Below, one piece after another: positions 11,229-23,900 of a DNA stretch of 64,000 nt (position 1 is its first letter; every line of letters starts with the position of its first letter). This DNA comes from Crotophaga sulcirostris (taxonomy: Eukaryota; Chordata; Aves; Cuculiformes; Crotophagidae). The notes below the pieces were generated by a model. The model made no database searches. It had not been told where the DNA came from and saw only the letters and a program-made list of their open reading frames with translations. The stretch covers positions 650,161 to 714,160 of the forward strand of contig VYZB01000192.1 of NCBI GenBank assembly GCA_013397455.1, read 5' to 3'. A program made the position numbers and the translations under genes.

Positions 11229-14200
11229 TCCAAGATGATCTATTTCTGCGCTATTTTTATCTTCACGTATTCAACTGGAATAGCTAGGAAGGAAGTGTCT
11301 CCGTGGTTTAGCTGTGTGGCTGTCTATCTATAGAGTCATTGTTTTTAGTAAAGTCTACCATAGTGTTTGGGGAACTTTTGGAGCTGGCAATTTGGGGGCT
11401 TTTCTGAACAGAAATCAAAGCAACAAAAATTGAAAGGAAAACAATAAGAATTATTTACCATTGTAGTGGGAAGAGACAATAAAACAGCAGTGACGTCCAG
11501 GAAGAGAGTTTCAGCCAATTAACTAACACAGCTGGGGGGGAAAAAGGTGATAAAATCCCCCCAAAGTTAAAAACGCTACAAGCCATGTGTTTTATTACTA
11601 CTACCTTGAATATGTAGTATTCTTTCTATAGAGTCTGGAGTCACTTGATCATACAATAAACTCAGCTCTTCTTAAAAACAACTCACATTTCTCATCTCAT
11701 GGTTAGGCAGGAATCCTGGGGAATACGAAGAGGCATAACCCTGAAGACAAAACTTCCTTTCTCCCATCTCAAGCTAGGGGTGTGTTGTAATTCTGGGCAG
11801 CACTGTTTGTGATCAGTTGACAATTACAAAACTAGGTACAAGAGGCAGTTTTTGTTTGTTTTAATGCAGAACATAGCCAACGAGCTCAGCACATTTTGAT
11901 TTACTCAGAGGGCAAGTACAAGTTCAAATTCCCATAACACATTTGCTTCACAAACCTGATGGAGTTACTGAACTTACACTAAAATTTTTTTTTCACACAT
12001 ACTTGCACAACGTTCCAGACCAGTTACTTCCATCTGCCAGGACCTTATTTTACCTAGTTTCATGATTTTTCTTCCCTAATTTGTATTCCCATATCTTTTC
12101 TGTGTTTACTCCAATTGCCTCCTCAGATCTATTTTGCTCCCTTCCACTCTTCTCCTGCCCTGCTTCTTCCTTGTATGGATCTCAGGGTTACAGTAGTAGC
12201 CTCTAGTTTGCCCCCTTCAATTTCCTTAAAAAGAAGTATCTCTCCTCATATCCAACCATCTTGTCTCAAGAGATGAGTGACAAAGTCATTGGCCTTCCTT
12301 GCTGCTATACAGCCTCCCTGCGAATAAAGCAAACCTGAATTTGTGTACAAATCATCACTGACCAGATACATGCGCAACCAAAGGTGAATCTACATAGTGT
12401 TTCTCCAGCAGCCAGGAATCCCAAACTAAAGGCTGGGATATGGAAAGTCAGTTCCCAAACTGCAAAGCACTATAGAGAAAAAAAATGAAAGGGTGGCTGA
12501 AGAGGCTCCAAGCACTTACAATCCCAGGTGGCTGAGCAACCCCTGATAGTAAGAACTGCTTTGCACCCCACCCTGATAACAGCTCTGCCTTGAACACACA
12601 CACACGTGTGTGTGCACATGCAAGCCCCTTCACCTGGTCTGGTGCTCCTGAAACCCAAGAGCAACAGATAAGACATTGTACCTGCAGTAACCTGTCTGAT
12701 GTCAGGACTGGACAGAGGGCCATCAGCTAACAGGGATGGACTGAGAAGCAGAAACTGCTTTTATAAAGCTAATTATTAACCTGCCATTACACTCAAATCC
12801 AAGTCAACTCACTTGAGAGAACTAGACTCAATTTTCACCTCTGGCTACCTTTTAAAAAGTGCTTCCAACCCCTGAAGGTAAACAACCTGACAGCCAACAA
12901 TCCATTCATACTGGTGAGACTGGTGTCCTCTTCAAACAGTGGTATCTCTGGGTACATCACCCACTGTGTCATTTTGGTACTTACATGTGTTTACTACCCA
13001 AGAGAACTGTTGTTTTTGAAAGATATTCTTCCTTCAGAGGTTGAGCAAGTGCTTGTAAAATTTCCAGAACCCACAGGACACCTAAAAGCTTAATCCAAGT
13101 TTATGGAAGCAATTACAGCAGCTTTCAAATGTCATTTTGATTGCTTTCAGCATACACACGTTTTGAAAAGATGGACTAGAAAGCATTGAGTAAACTATAC
13201 CTCTACGTAAGAGGTAGACTGAAAACAACTCAAAATTTTTTATTCTTGTATAGCAAAACATAGTACCCCTTCTGGGAGAAGGTTAGTAAGTTCTAAAACT
13301 GTTTACTTAAAATACCTCTGTACTCACACACACTTCTCATTTTGTCCTGTAATTCACATGGCCATTTAAAATGTCTGTATAATACAGATGAGTTTTAAGA
13401 AAATAACAACAGGCTCAAACACCACACCGTCATATCAACTGCAGATCGCCTTTCCACTCATCACAGCTTTCAACATTATGTAAAATATCCAAACGTGCAT
13501 TTTACACACTTAAGAATGGTAGAAGAATGTATTTTCATTGTATTCAATATTCATTCAATGTATTTTAAACTATTTGTGTGGAAACAGAAACCAGCACAGC
13601 ATGAAGGGAAAGCTCAGAACTGCGCCCAAGCAGTGTGGAGACGTTGGTCAAGTCAACTGATTTCATGCTGGAAGTTGTATGTAGGCAGCATCACGAAACT
13701 ACTACAGTACTACTCTGCACTGACAGACTCTACTCTACCTACTCGCATGGAACAAACACTACTACTCACACGAAAACAATTGTCATGTTTGCCTCTACAC
13801 TAAGCTCCACAATTTTTAATTGGATTCCCACATCTCCAAATGCCAATTTGGAACAGGGAAGCTGTTTACTTCAACGATGGCAAACAGCAGAACTGATTGT
13901 GCATAATTTCTGGAACTGCTTGTTTAATTTCAGAAATCAGCTTCTTTCAACTGATTTTTCCAAGCTGAGTGTAGTTACAAGAAACATTAGAACACTTCTA
14001 GAACAGGCTGAGCTTTAAAAATGGTAGGCTTCCCAATTCCCCCTTTTAAGTACCCGTTTCAGCTGATGAGGTGAATCCCTTGTGTGCACACAATTACACT
14101 AAATGCTAACTTACAACTGATCTCCACTAAGCTAGATGCACACCTTGCAAGGGAAGAGCTGAAAATCCGAAGTGCCTATAAGCACCAAAAATACATCCTC

Positions 14201-16484
14201 CATAAAAATCACTTCCAAGAATTATTTGCACTGTAAAAAGAATTAATACTGCTGTACCAGAAGTCTGTTAATTTCACCTTTAAACTAGTCACAAGAATAC
14301 ACAAAATATGAACCACATTTTTCTCATGTCACAATTACAGACACTAGTATGTGACTAGACATTGTGTCTGTATTTAAGACACTCCCTAAATACAAAAGCC
14401 TGAGCACAAGTTTCTATGCTCAGCAACTTAACTAGTACATCAGAATAGCTCTCCTTCCAAGAAAACTCCAGGAACAGGTAGCCAGCTGCCAAGTACAGCT
14501 CCCCACATACCAGGGCTTGTCTGAAGCTTGTTTACCTATTCTATCTTAAAAAGCAATGGCCAGGCCAACAAAGACCTTTGGGTACTGCCAACTTTAGCAA
14601 GTATACCCATCTCCCATTCCACTCCCTTCCTTACACTTGACACCACCTGCAATCCAAGTGCAGGCTTAGTAGTTACCTGAAACAAGCACCTCACAACCTT
14701 TACAGCTTTTTGGTTTTCTGTTGCTAGAAAAGAGGAAAGGTTAAAAATATTTTTTTAAAAAAAGTGCCATTAACTAAATGAAGCTGAAGCCTTGCTGTTT
14801 AAGTCTTAACTATGCACTTTCACTCGCAAAAATGTCTTTGCCGTCTTCAAGTTTTTTTAATTATCAGTAGGAATCCAAGAGCGAAAAACTGTTTCAGTAG
14901 TGTTTCCAGTCACTGTCACAATAAACCTCAGTTCTAATCACAGAAAGTTTCAACCTGGTCTCTCCATCTTACGAGGACAGTGATCTGCACGCAGACCTGC
15001 GTCTCAAGATCTGACTGCAAGTTTCCATCTAAGGAAGGAAACTACTCAAGGAAGGATGTCTGCCAGCCGTCCAAGACAAACATGTGAGTGCCTTTAGTCT
15101 AACTATGTTGTTATGGGTGTGGTCAGACAAGGCTGCTAAGGTGTCATAATACTTAATGCTTTCTGTCATCAAAAGGGACACTCCTTTCTGCCTCCCCTCA
15201 CCCCCCAGCCATACAGTCCATCCCATCCCTTGTGATCATAACTACAAAAATAAGCCAATTCAATCCACTACTCTGGCAGAAAACTGTCTACTCTCATGCT
15301 GATTTAACCTTCTGATGACTAAGCAAGTTCAACCAGTTCACTGCATGGTCACATAAGCTCCAGTGAGACCACATACAGAAGTAGCAGGAATGAGACCAGT
15401 AGTGGAACTCCATTTTGACAGCAACAAGACCATTTTGCTGAACTAACAGCAAAATATGCTCCAAGGTTACCGCTAAAAGAAATTATATTCAACAGAAGCA
15501 CCAAATTAAGAGCAGGACCTAGAACTTCCACAGAGAAATCAAGACCTTGCCAGAACACCTATGTATGGGCATATGCACAGACACTATGCAAGGGCATAAA
15601 CATAAACACATCATGTCTCTATAAATGTATAGCATTTACTTCAAAGGGCTGAAGAACATATAAGGGCAATTCTTGACCTCACATGCAAGTTACTGCTACT
15701 ATAACCTGTTGTTCATGAAGAATCACTACATAGAAAAGGGTAAAGATTATTCAGTATCTGTTACAGAATTTCACTGATTCAGAAGACTTGTTTTTAAGGT
15801 CAAACTCAAATAAGCCCTGACCTGAGTACTTCTGTTAGGGAAGTAACTTCTAGGCCCAAAACACACTGGAGGTGTGAATTCTTGAGTACATCAAGGCAAT
15901 AGTCTTCTAATTTCAATGCTCTCTTGAGGGTATCCATTTACTTGGTTAACACTTTTCCAAAAAAAGAAACACTGAGAACAATAACCTGCTGGCTTTCTCC
16001 TGTCTCGTAAGCAAGGTGCTGACAGAGAGAAGTAGCTCATTATTTTGTTGCTGCAACTTATTTCATTATAATTCACTGGTTCCTGTGGGATCTGGCTCAT
16101 CAAAACCGACTTCATCAGAAGTTTCACATCACTTGTTTTGTTACAGATATTATGACCAAAATTCATTAGCTCATGTGATGAAAAACTGTCTTTGTTAGGT
16201 GTGAGCATGACTCATCCTCAAGTCAGGATAGACACCACTTCTCATAAACTTCACTTGCAGTGGTAAACAAGTGGCAGAAAAAAGCAGAAATTACAGCCAA
16301 TGTATCGCAAAACAGAGTGCCCTGAAAGAACAGCATCCCACACACTTTACAAATAGAAACAAGAAAGGAAACTTCATTATTATCAACATAACCTGACGTG
16401 CAAGATGACAAGTCAACAAGAGAAAGCAGAGTAGCCATGGAAGCAGATGATACCTGAAGAGTGATACTGAGTAGGAGGACAACG
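11229..16484. other. AT-rich non-coding DNA, probably intronic
   Basis: No exon or transposon recognised. The longest open frame (13635-14018, 127 codons on the + strand) has no recognisable motif and no convincing start or splice context. A perfect CA/TG palindrome at 12597-12614 is listed separately. Confidence 0.5.
12597..12614. repeat. Perfect (CA)n(TG)n palindrome, Z-DNA prone
   Basis: An 18-bp perfect palindrome made only of alternating purine and pyrimidine: CACACACACGTGTGTGTG, with alternation extending a few bases on each side. Such sequence can adopt left-handed Z-DNA or a small cruciform. The central CACGTG is also an E-box. No function is shown by sequence alone. Confidence 0.85.
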
Positions 16485-16916
16485 AACCTGGTAAAGGCAC
16501 TAGAGCACAAGCCTTATGAGGAGCAGCTGAGGGAATAGGGATTGTTTAAGCCTGAAGGAGGCCGACAGGAGACCTTACTGCTCTCTACAACTCCCTGGAA
16601 GGAGGTTGCCACAAGATGGGTGCTGGTCTCTTCTACCAGGTAAGAAGTGACAGGACGAGAGGAAATGGCCTCAAGTTGTGCCAGGGGAGGCTCAAATTGG
16701 ATAGTAGGAAAAATTTCTTTAGCAGAAGAGCGGTGAGGGACTGGAACAGACTGCCCAGACAAGTGGCTCAGTCTCCATCCCTGGAGGCATTTGAAAGACA
16801 TGTAGACATGGTGCTTAGGGACATGGTTTAGTAGGCATGGTGGTGTCGGGTTGACAGCTGGGCTTGATCATCTTAGAGGTCTTTTCCAGCCTTAATGATT
16901 CTACTTTATGATTCTG
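16485..16916 (+). mobile_element. CR1 LINE 3' fragment
   Basis: A 5'-truncated CR1 of the same group as the copy at 10.7 kb. It begins in the ORF2 block encoding LVKALEHKPYEEQLRE, where an in-frame TAG follows GAA. The block for GAGLFYQVRSDRTRGNGLKL follows at 16616, then the usual CVRD/WNRLPRQVAQSPSLEAFE region to a stop at 16831. The end has the TCTTAGAGGTCTTTTCCAGC block and octamer-like ATTCTACTTTATGATTCTGC at 16898-16917. Small deletions and stops make it non-functional. Confidence 0.92.
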
Positions 16917-19900
16917 CAAGTAAAAGAACGAGTGTTATCCACCCTGAGAAAGAAAGAACAACATGTTTTGTGGAACGCAGCAGAGAACGATGAAGGAGAG
17001 CAAGGAAAATGAAAAGATGCTTACAAAAGTAAAAGGATGAAAATAAAATGACACATCCTTTACTAGAGTTTTAAAGTGCAGAAATGAAATCACTTCCAAT
17101 CAACTTCTAAGAAAGGGCCATTTCAACAAGGAGGAAGGGCTCATGAAAACAGGATGACAAAAAGTTCTATGGTCTCATCTTTTGGGGAGCACTTTGATGT
17201 TTTTTGCATGCTTCAGTTCAAAGCAACTGCAATCCCAAAAAAAGCACCTTCCTGCCTCAAAATAAAAAAAAAGTCTGAAAACATGGAACAGATGTAAGAG
17301 ACTGAGCAGTCAGACAGCGAGTTCAGATGTTTTGTATTGGCAAATCTGAGTAGGTAGGACCTTTGGCTTGAAAGGAAACCACCCAAACTTCTCAGAAACA
17401 CACTCAAAAGACTTTTTTCCCCTACATAAACACATTATAACTAACAAATGTGGGAGAGAGGAGTGGAGGAGACTACACAGAATATGAAGTAATTGTACTC
17501 AGCAGGAATTCAGGAGCAGAGGGAGGAAGAGGATGTTTAGTCATTACCTTCCAGAAGTACCAAGATGAAGCTGCCCTACCTCTTCCTACCTAAATTACTT
17601 CACATTTGTATGAAACATTGCATATTGCGTCACAGTGCCTCCACACTTAATTAAAAAGACCAAAACAAAAAACTTTGCTACCCCATTCATATTACTTGTA
17701 AATTATTTGATAGTTACATGATTACCTTTAGAAAAATTACAAGTGTATATATTTTAAGCAAGCCTTGGCAGCATCCCTTTGGCTATACAGAGAAGTCCTA
17801 TACAGCTATACGTGTTGCAACCAATACCTCTGCATTCAAGGGGATGAACAGGAGCACAGCCTCAGGAAGAGGTATAGTCTGGGAGGTATCAGCAGTGCTA
17901 CAAACGTCCTGTTCCTGTCTCGGTACAAGCAACCCCTTCCTCCACCAACACCTGCCACCACTGAAACTAGGTCCTCATGTATAAAACACTTGTAATCTAC
18001 TGCTACGTTTCCCTTCACAAAGCCTTGCAAAGGAACAATCTCTGGCGGACTGTGACTCCCTCCCTCAGAACATGGACGTGCAAACAAACCACGGCACGGA
18101 AAATGCGTAATTGAACTTACTATGGAATAATCACTGCACTACAGCTTTCTATCCCCACAATCACCCTGAAATAGTTTCACTGTAGTTTATTTTCCTTGCA
18201 TGGGCTAGGAATGAATACATACAGAGCTACCAGAAAGCAGAGTCTCACTCAATTGACCTGCAATGATTGTTCACATGCCGATACCCTTGGGTCCCTATTA
18301 CTGTAATACACAAGGGCTTCATAAGCTGTAACTGTCCTCAGAATATCTGTTTAAGATAGGAAAGGGCCATTAATCACATTTTTGAGCTGAGGCTCAGCAC
18401 AAAACCGTATCTGCATACATGAGACAGCAGAACTGACTGAATAGTAAACACCCTATCAAGGACACAGTAACAATGTTATAAAGGCATTTTTAGATTGGTA
18501 TAGCTATTTCCACCCAGAATAAGAACTGCATGAGATAATACATAGTTTCTCTATACTGGCACAACCCCACCACACCTGAGCTTTCAGCAGAATAAGCACT
18601 GCTTCTTAAAAACTCAGAGCCAGCAGGATGGCAGCCAGGCACACACAGCTTGCTCAGGGTCTCAGGACAGCAGCAGTAGGTGGTGGCAAATCAACCCAAA
18701 TCTCCCTCATTTCGTTCACCTGGGAAGATACTGCTGATGCCTTTCATCCCATTCTCTTTATTCTATTGCCCACCACTACTGACAGAACTGAAGGTTGAGG
18801 TAGCTCTGCAACCAAACGCTTGTTTAGAGTTCACTTCACACAAGGCATCATAGCACAGGAATATTGTGACAAGCCAACTCTTGTCTTTCTGCTATTAATG
18901 AACAAGTGTCCCGTGACAAAAGTAGAGCAAGACTCAAACAGGGATTGACCTGGGAACTGAAGTGAAAGCCTCATATAGTCAAGTGTCTCTGGCTGACAGT
19001 TTCTTTAGGAGGTAATGCTCCATGATAGTTTGTCAGGTAATGCTTGCATAATGCACTCAATGTAGTGACAAGGACTAAAAGATGATTTGCAAATCGATAT
19101 TTTGGGTAAAAACTTAAACTTTTGCCTGAAGGGACAAATTATAAGCAATGTTTGTCTCTATGTTTCTCTGCTTTGTATTCTACTTTTTCCTCTGTACATT
19201 CTCCATCTTGGTTACCACTGCTTTTAATCTTGTTCCCGGAGATAATTAGGCTTATGTGGTCACTATTTTGCCCATCAGTTTCTCCTCTTCACTACCAAAT
19301 GACCTGGACCTCATTGCCCATTATCAGTCTAGTCTGAAAAAGCAGAAATTTCAGGGACATTTTGGACCCCATGTCAAGCCAGATGGTGCTCCTCCAGCTC
19401 TTTTACACCAGTTGGCAGCAGGAAGCCAACTGATCAGCATGCATGTAACCTGCAAAAACATGCTCTGCTCCAGACAAGCCCAAAACCGCACCTCCTCTGC
19501 CTGTGAGAGGAAAAAAACAAGGTCACTGAGTTACAGCATAAAAATAAATAAAACTGGACAAATCCCTAAGAAAGGAGGCATCATTAGTTCCCCTGCTTAG
19601 AAGTTTGTGCCATACATGTCCACAAAGTCCTCAACCTTCGCTTTAAAGCATTCCAGAGCTCTGCTTCCACCTACATCTGACCTCATTTCTTTACCCACTC
19701 TGTCTCACCCAACCTGCTTTAAAATCTTGACAACACATCCTCAGCAAACTTGCAATAGTGAGAGCTACATCTTTCGGAGTAAGGTCTCTTGGTGTTTACA
19801 TCTCTGTATTCGTACGTGAAGTAAGTACTTTATTTGTACTACGGATATTCAGACTGCAAACTGAACTATAAGCACAACCCATACATGTTTCTGTTACACC

Positions 19901-20894
19901 AGTAGATATCACTGCCACCAATTATTGCCTACACAGAATCTATGTATGAAATGCCATAACAAAAGTAGTGATGGATAGCAGAATTGCAAAACCTTCTAAG
20001 GCTGTAAATAAGGCCTAGAAGTCTTATTAACAGCCAGCGTATTGGTTCTGGAAGCCAAAGGTGCAAGACAAATTTCATTCTAACATGAGAATTTATTTTC
20101 AAGCCATAGCCTGTAACATGGTACAGTAATCATTGCCTTTAAAAAAAAGCCAACCAAAAACTGGCAACAGTTTGGCAACATCTTAAATCAGACCTATCTA
20201 CACTAATATAGGATATGTAACAAATCCATCACCTATGGAGAAATCAACACTCAGCTGCCAAGGGCTGACTACTTTCATTTTCCTAATGCTGTTGCCATCT
20301 AACAGGTTTCAACTGCAAAGCCACAAACCCACCAATGCTCATGCTTTTCTGGGAGAAGTACTTCAGAAATGGGCAGCGACAAACCTACACAGAGCCTGGG
20401 AAATTTGCTTTCACACACAATATAGCACAAATACCGCTAGATGGAAAAGGGCTGCAAATGAGAGAAGGAAACCTTTAGCAACAAATCCCCAAAAACACCA
20501 CCAAAAATACAATTTCTCCTAATAAAAGAGAACAGAACAGACTGCTGCTTTAAGCACACAAAAGCTAAGCCAACATATTTTAAAGTGTTCAAGATCTACA
20601 GAACTGACAAATTTGGTTTTCTATTTCTGTCTGCCTACCCTGCTGCTCCTGCCTGTAAACATTTTGTAGGAGGATGTGAAATTCAGAGAGGACTCTGAAC
20701 TATGAATGACTCCACAGTGGCGCATTCTTAGAAGTGCGTGGTGCTGCCTATGAGCTCACTCGCACATGGTAACATCACTGGTCCGGGTCAATTCAAGGCA
20801 GATACAGCAATACGTGGTTACAGCTGAATGTTAGTTTATTAATGTGAAAGTGCCCTTTCTGCACCTCTAGTGATAATTTGAAGACTTAAAGAAC

Positions 20895-20914
20895 AAAAAA
20901 AAAAGGGGGGGGGG
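20895..20914 (+). repeat. Adjacent A10 and G10 homopolymers
   Basis: Ten A at 20895-20904 directly abut ten G at 20905-20914, followed by AGG. A 20-nt pure purine strand with a sharp composition step is unusual in unique DNA. It may be a decayed retroposon tail that expanded, or a slippage product. Confidence 0.9.
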
Positions 20915-23900
20915 AGGAATATGTCAATGTTTTAGGGAAATTAGGTTAATAGGATACCTGATAATACCTTCAACTCCTTGCTAGTTTTTAACTCCTAGCA
21001 AAAACATACACTGAACACTGACTTCTTATCTTATTAGGCCTAGTAATTTCATTTACCGTACTCATTTTGTCCAATGACTTGATGACTAGAAAATCTCTGT
21101 ACATGTTGCATAATTTACTTCGAACTACTTCATTCTGGATTCCTCACTTGCAAGGCTCCTATGCCACACGTATGACAGTCTGTCCCACTCATTCCCTGGT
21201 CTGTATTATCAGCACAGTTAGCTACCTCAGCTAGTAAAACATAACATAAAAATCATCCTAAGGGCTTATCTACACAGAGAAGAGTAAATTAGGTAAGATT
21301 AAAGTGAGACACATTACACACAGCTACTCTTACTTCAAATTAGGTATGGACAACTCAGCTTTAATATACCTTGACCTGATCAACTAAGGTCAATGCAACT
21401 GCTTTAACTTCACAATAAGGAAAAGATTGACTTTATAATCACAGTTAGAAAACAGAACTTACCTTAACAGTTGACCAGAACATTGTCTAAACATATCAGA
21501 ACAACTACTCATTTCATAAACACATTGTTGAAGAACTCCTCATTGCTTCTTTGAATCAAAGTCTTAACTGATTCGGTCATTAAGCTTTAAGACTTCTATC
21601 AGAAGAACTTACTATACAGGGCACACCATATCATTAAAGTATCTGAGAAAAAGGATGGATGTAGATTTCTCCACCACCATGGTTTTCCATCAGCTAGAGA
21701 CAACGCACAGGGCTGTCCGTCGCACAACAAGGGACTTGGAACCTCAGCATCCCAAAAGGTGGTAAAATTGTATCTTCTGTTTTACAGAAGGCACATGTGA
21801 ACAGATGGAGGAAAAAAAGTGATTCTAAACCAAAAGAGGAACCACCATCTGCTTTTAAATAAAGATGTGGTTTTACCCAACATGTTGCAGTTTTAAGTCA
21901 AATAAACCTTGTTTAATGAATGTAGGAAAAAAGGACCATCACCTAATCCTTGAATTCTAAATACACATCATAACAACTTCAGTATGCCTTCAAGTTGAGA
22001 TAACACATACACCTCACAGCTCTGTTACATCATTTATGTAAAACCAATACAAAAAAAATATACACCACTTGACATGAAAAACACAGTACAAAACAGCATT
22101 TTAGAAAACCTTGCTGTTTTTTGCTCATCAGAAACATACATGCTCTGGCAGGGAAGCCGAAAACTCCAATGTTCCCCATCTATATAAAGGCAAAACAATG
22201 AACACAAGATGGTTTTACCACAAACTCAGACAAAACACTGGATAGCATTTTCTCCCCATTACTGCAAGGCATAAACAATATTAACCATGAAGAGGTTTAT
22301 CAGAGCTAGAACCTCCCCAGTGCACAGCAGCCTGCCAACCACAGATCAATCCACCCAGCAACCCAAGTTCACAAACAGTCTAAACTAAGCATCTCCAAGT
22401 CCAACCACTTATCCCCTGCCTGTAGCAGGGCTTGACTGAAATGAAACAACATTGTCGCTGCTGAAGTAGAGCACATTTACATGAAAAAAAATCAGCAGAC
22501 CAGAGCCTCTTCAAAAGAGAAGACTTTCCACTACTTATGAATATGGTGTTGGCTGTCTACATAGCTTCCAACTTCTATAAACTCTGCTTTCAGCCTCAAA
22601 ATATGTACTACCACAGTGAAGTAACACTAACTTCTGCCAAAAGGGAGTCCCATCAGTTCCATGGTAGTAACACATTCAATTAAATTGTAATCCGCAGGCT
22701 TGCAGCAACTCTACAGGAATCCTAGAGATGAAAACCAAGTTTTGCATTAAAAAGACTCATCAACTCTTTAAAGAAGAGTTATGTATTTTACCTTCTTCTG
22801 ACCTCAGTCTTCCATATACAGAGAACTAAATCACAAGACAGAAACTTGAATGGAAGTCAAGATTTTATCATCCATTAGGTTTGGTAAGTAAGTTGCCATA
22901 CAGAGGCTCAAAGAAAATTGTGCAATACCCTGACAACTCCAAAGGCAATATCTTTAGAACTGTTACCACAACGCAAGAAACAACTCTTAAAAAGCAATTC
23001 ATACTTTCACAACTCTTTCCACAGTAGAAAGTTACGTGCGTCATTATTTCAATATTCCAAACATAACAGAAACTCACCATGTTTATTGCTGGAATAAAGC
23101 TTCTTAAGGACAAGCTAAATATACTAAAGATATTTTTAAAGCACAGAGAAGTAACACTGGTTATTCCATACGTTTAAGTTAAGTACATAGCCAATTTTTT
23201 TACCATTAAAGCAAGGATTCAACCACTCTGCTGTGTAAATAAGCTAGTGTTGCCTCAACAAATTAGCAGTGGCTTTGCCTAAGCACGCTGTGTGTTCTGA
23301 GAATTTGTGAGTGGATATATTATACATATGGAAAGCAGGAGAGTCCTCTGAGAGCCCTCAAAAAGTCTAATATCATACATCAGCCAGAGATCCTAACCAT
23401 CCTGGTTGTTTAAGACAGTCTATAAAGTTCAAATAGACTTGTGTTCTTTGCTAGGTACACTCAAAGACCTGAAACCCTTCACGCTCCCAGAGCGATAATT
23501 ATGGCCATCATTTTAGACATCAACATTTCAAACAAAAATCTCTCTATAGGGAACTCTGCAGATTAATTTACTGGGAAAAATCAGTCATTTTGAAAGTCAA
23601 TAAAGTCTACCATGAAGCGGAATTCTGAGGACCAACACATAGTACGTGATCACCATCTCAACTGTACTTCCTTTGGGAACAGAGGAAAATGGGACATTTT
23701 GAAAGCAGGCATTTTTAAGCACAGTATAAGCCTCGCATTCAGAACAATGGATGGCAGCCACATTACGTTTCAAGGAATTCTGTGTAGAAAAATGTTATTT
23801 TTCTGCACAACAATAAATTCTGAGCCCTGAATCACAGCCAAAAATAACAACTCTAACTTGCATGTTTACTGGGGGAAGTATGGAGGCAAAACAGAAGAGC

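Noticed and set aside
13495..14018. Overlapping 102- and 127-codon + strand frames
   Set aside because: Ser/Thr-rich chance frames on the strand opposite to the inferred transcription, without motifs.
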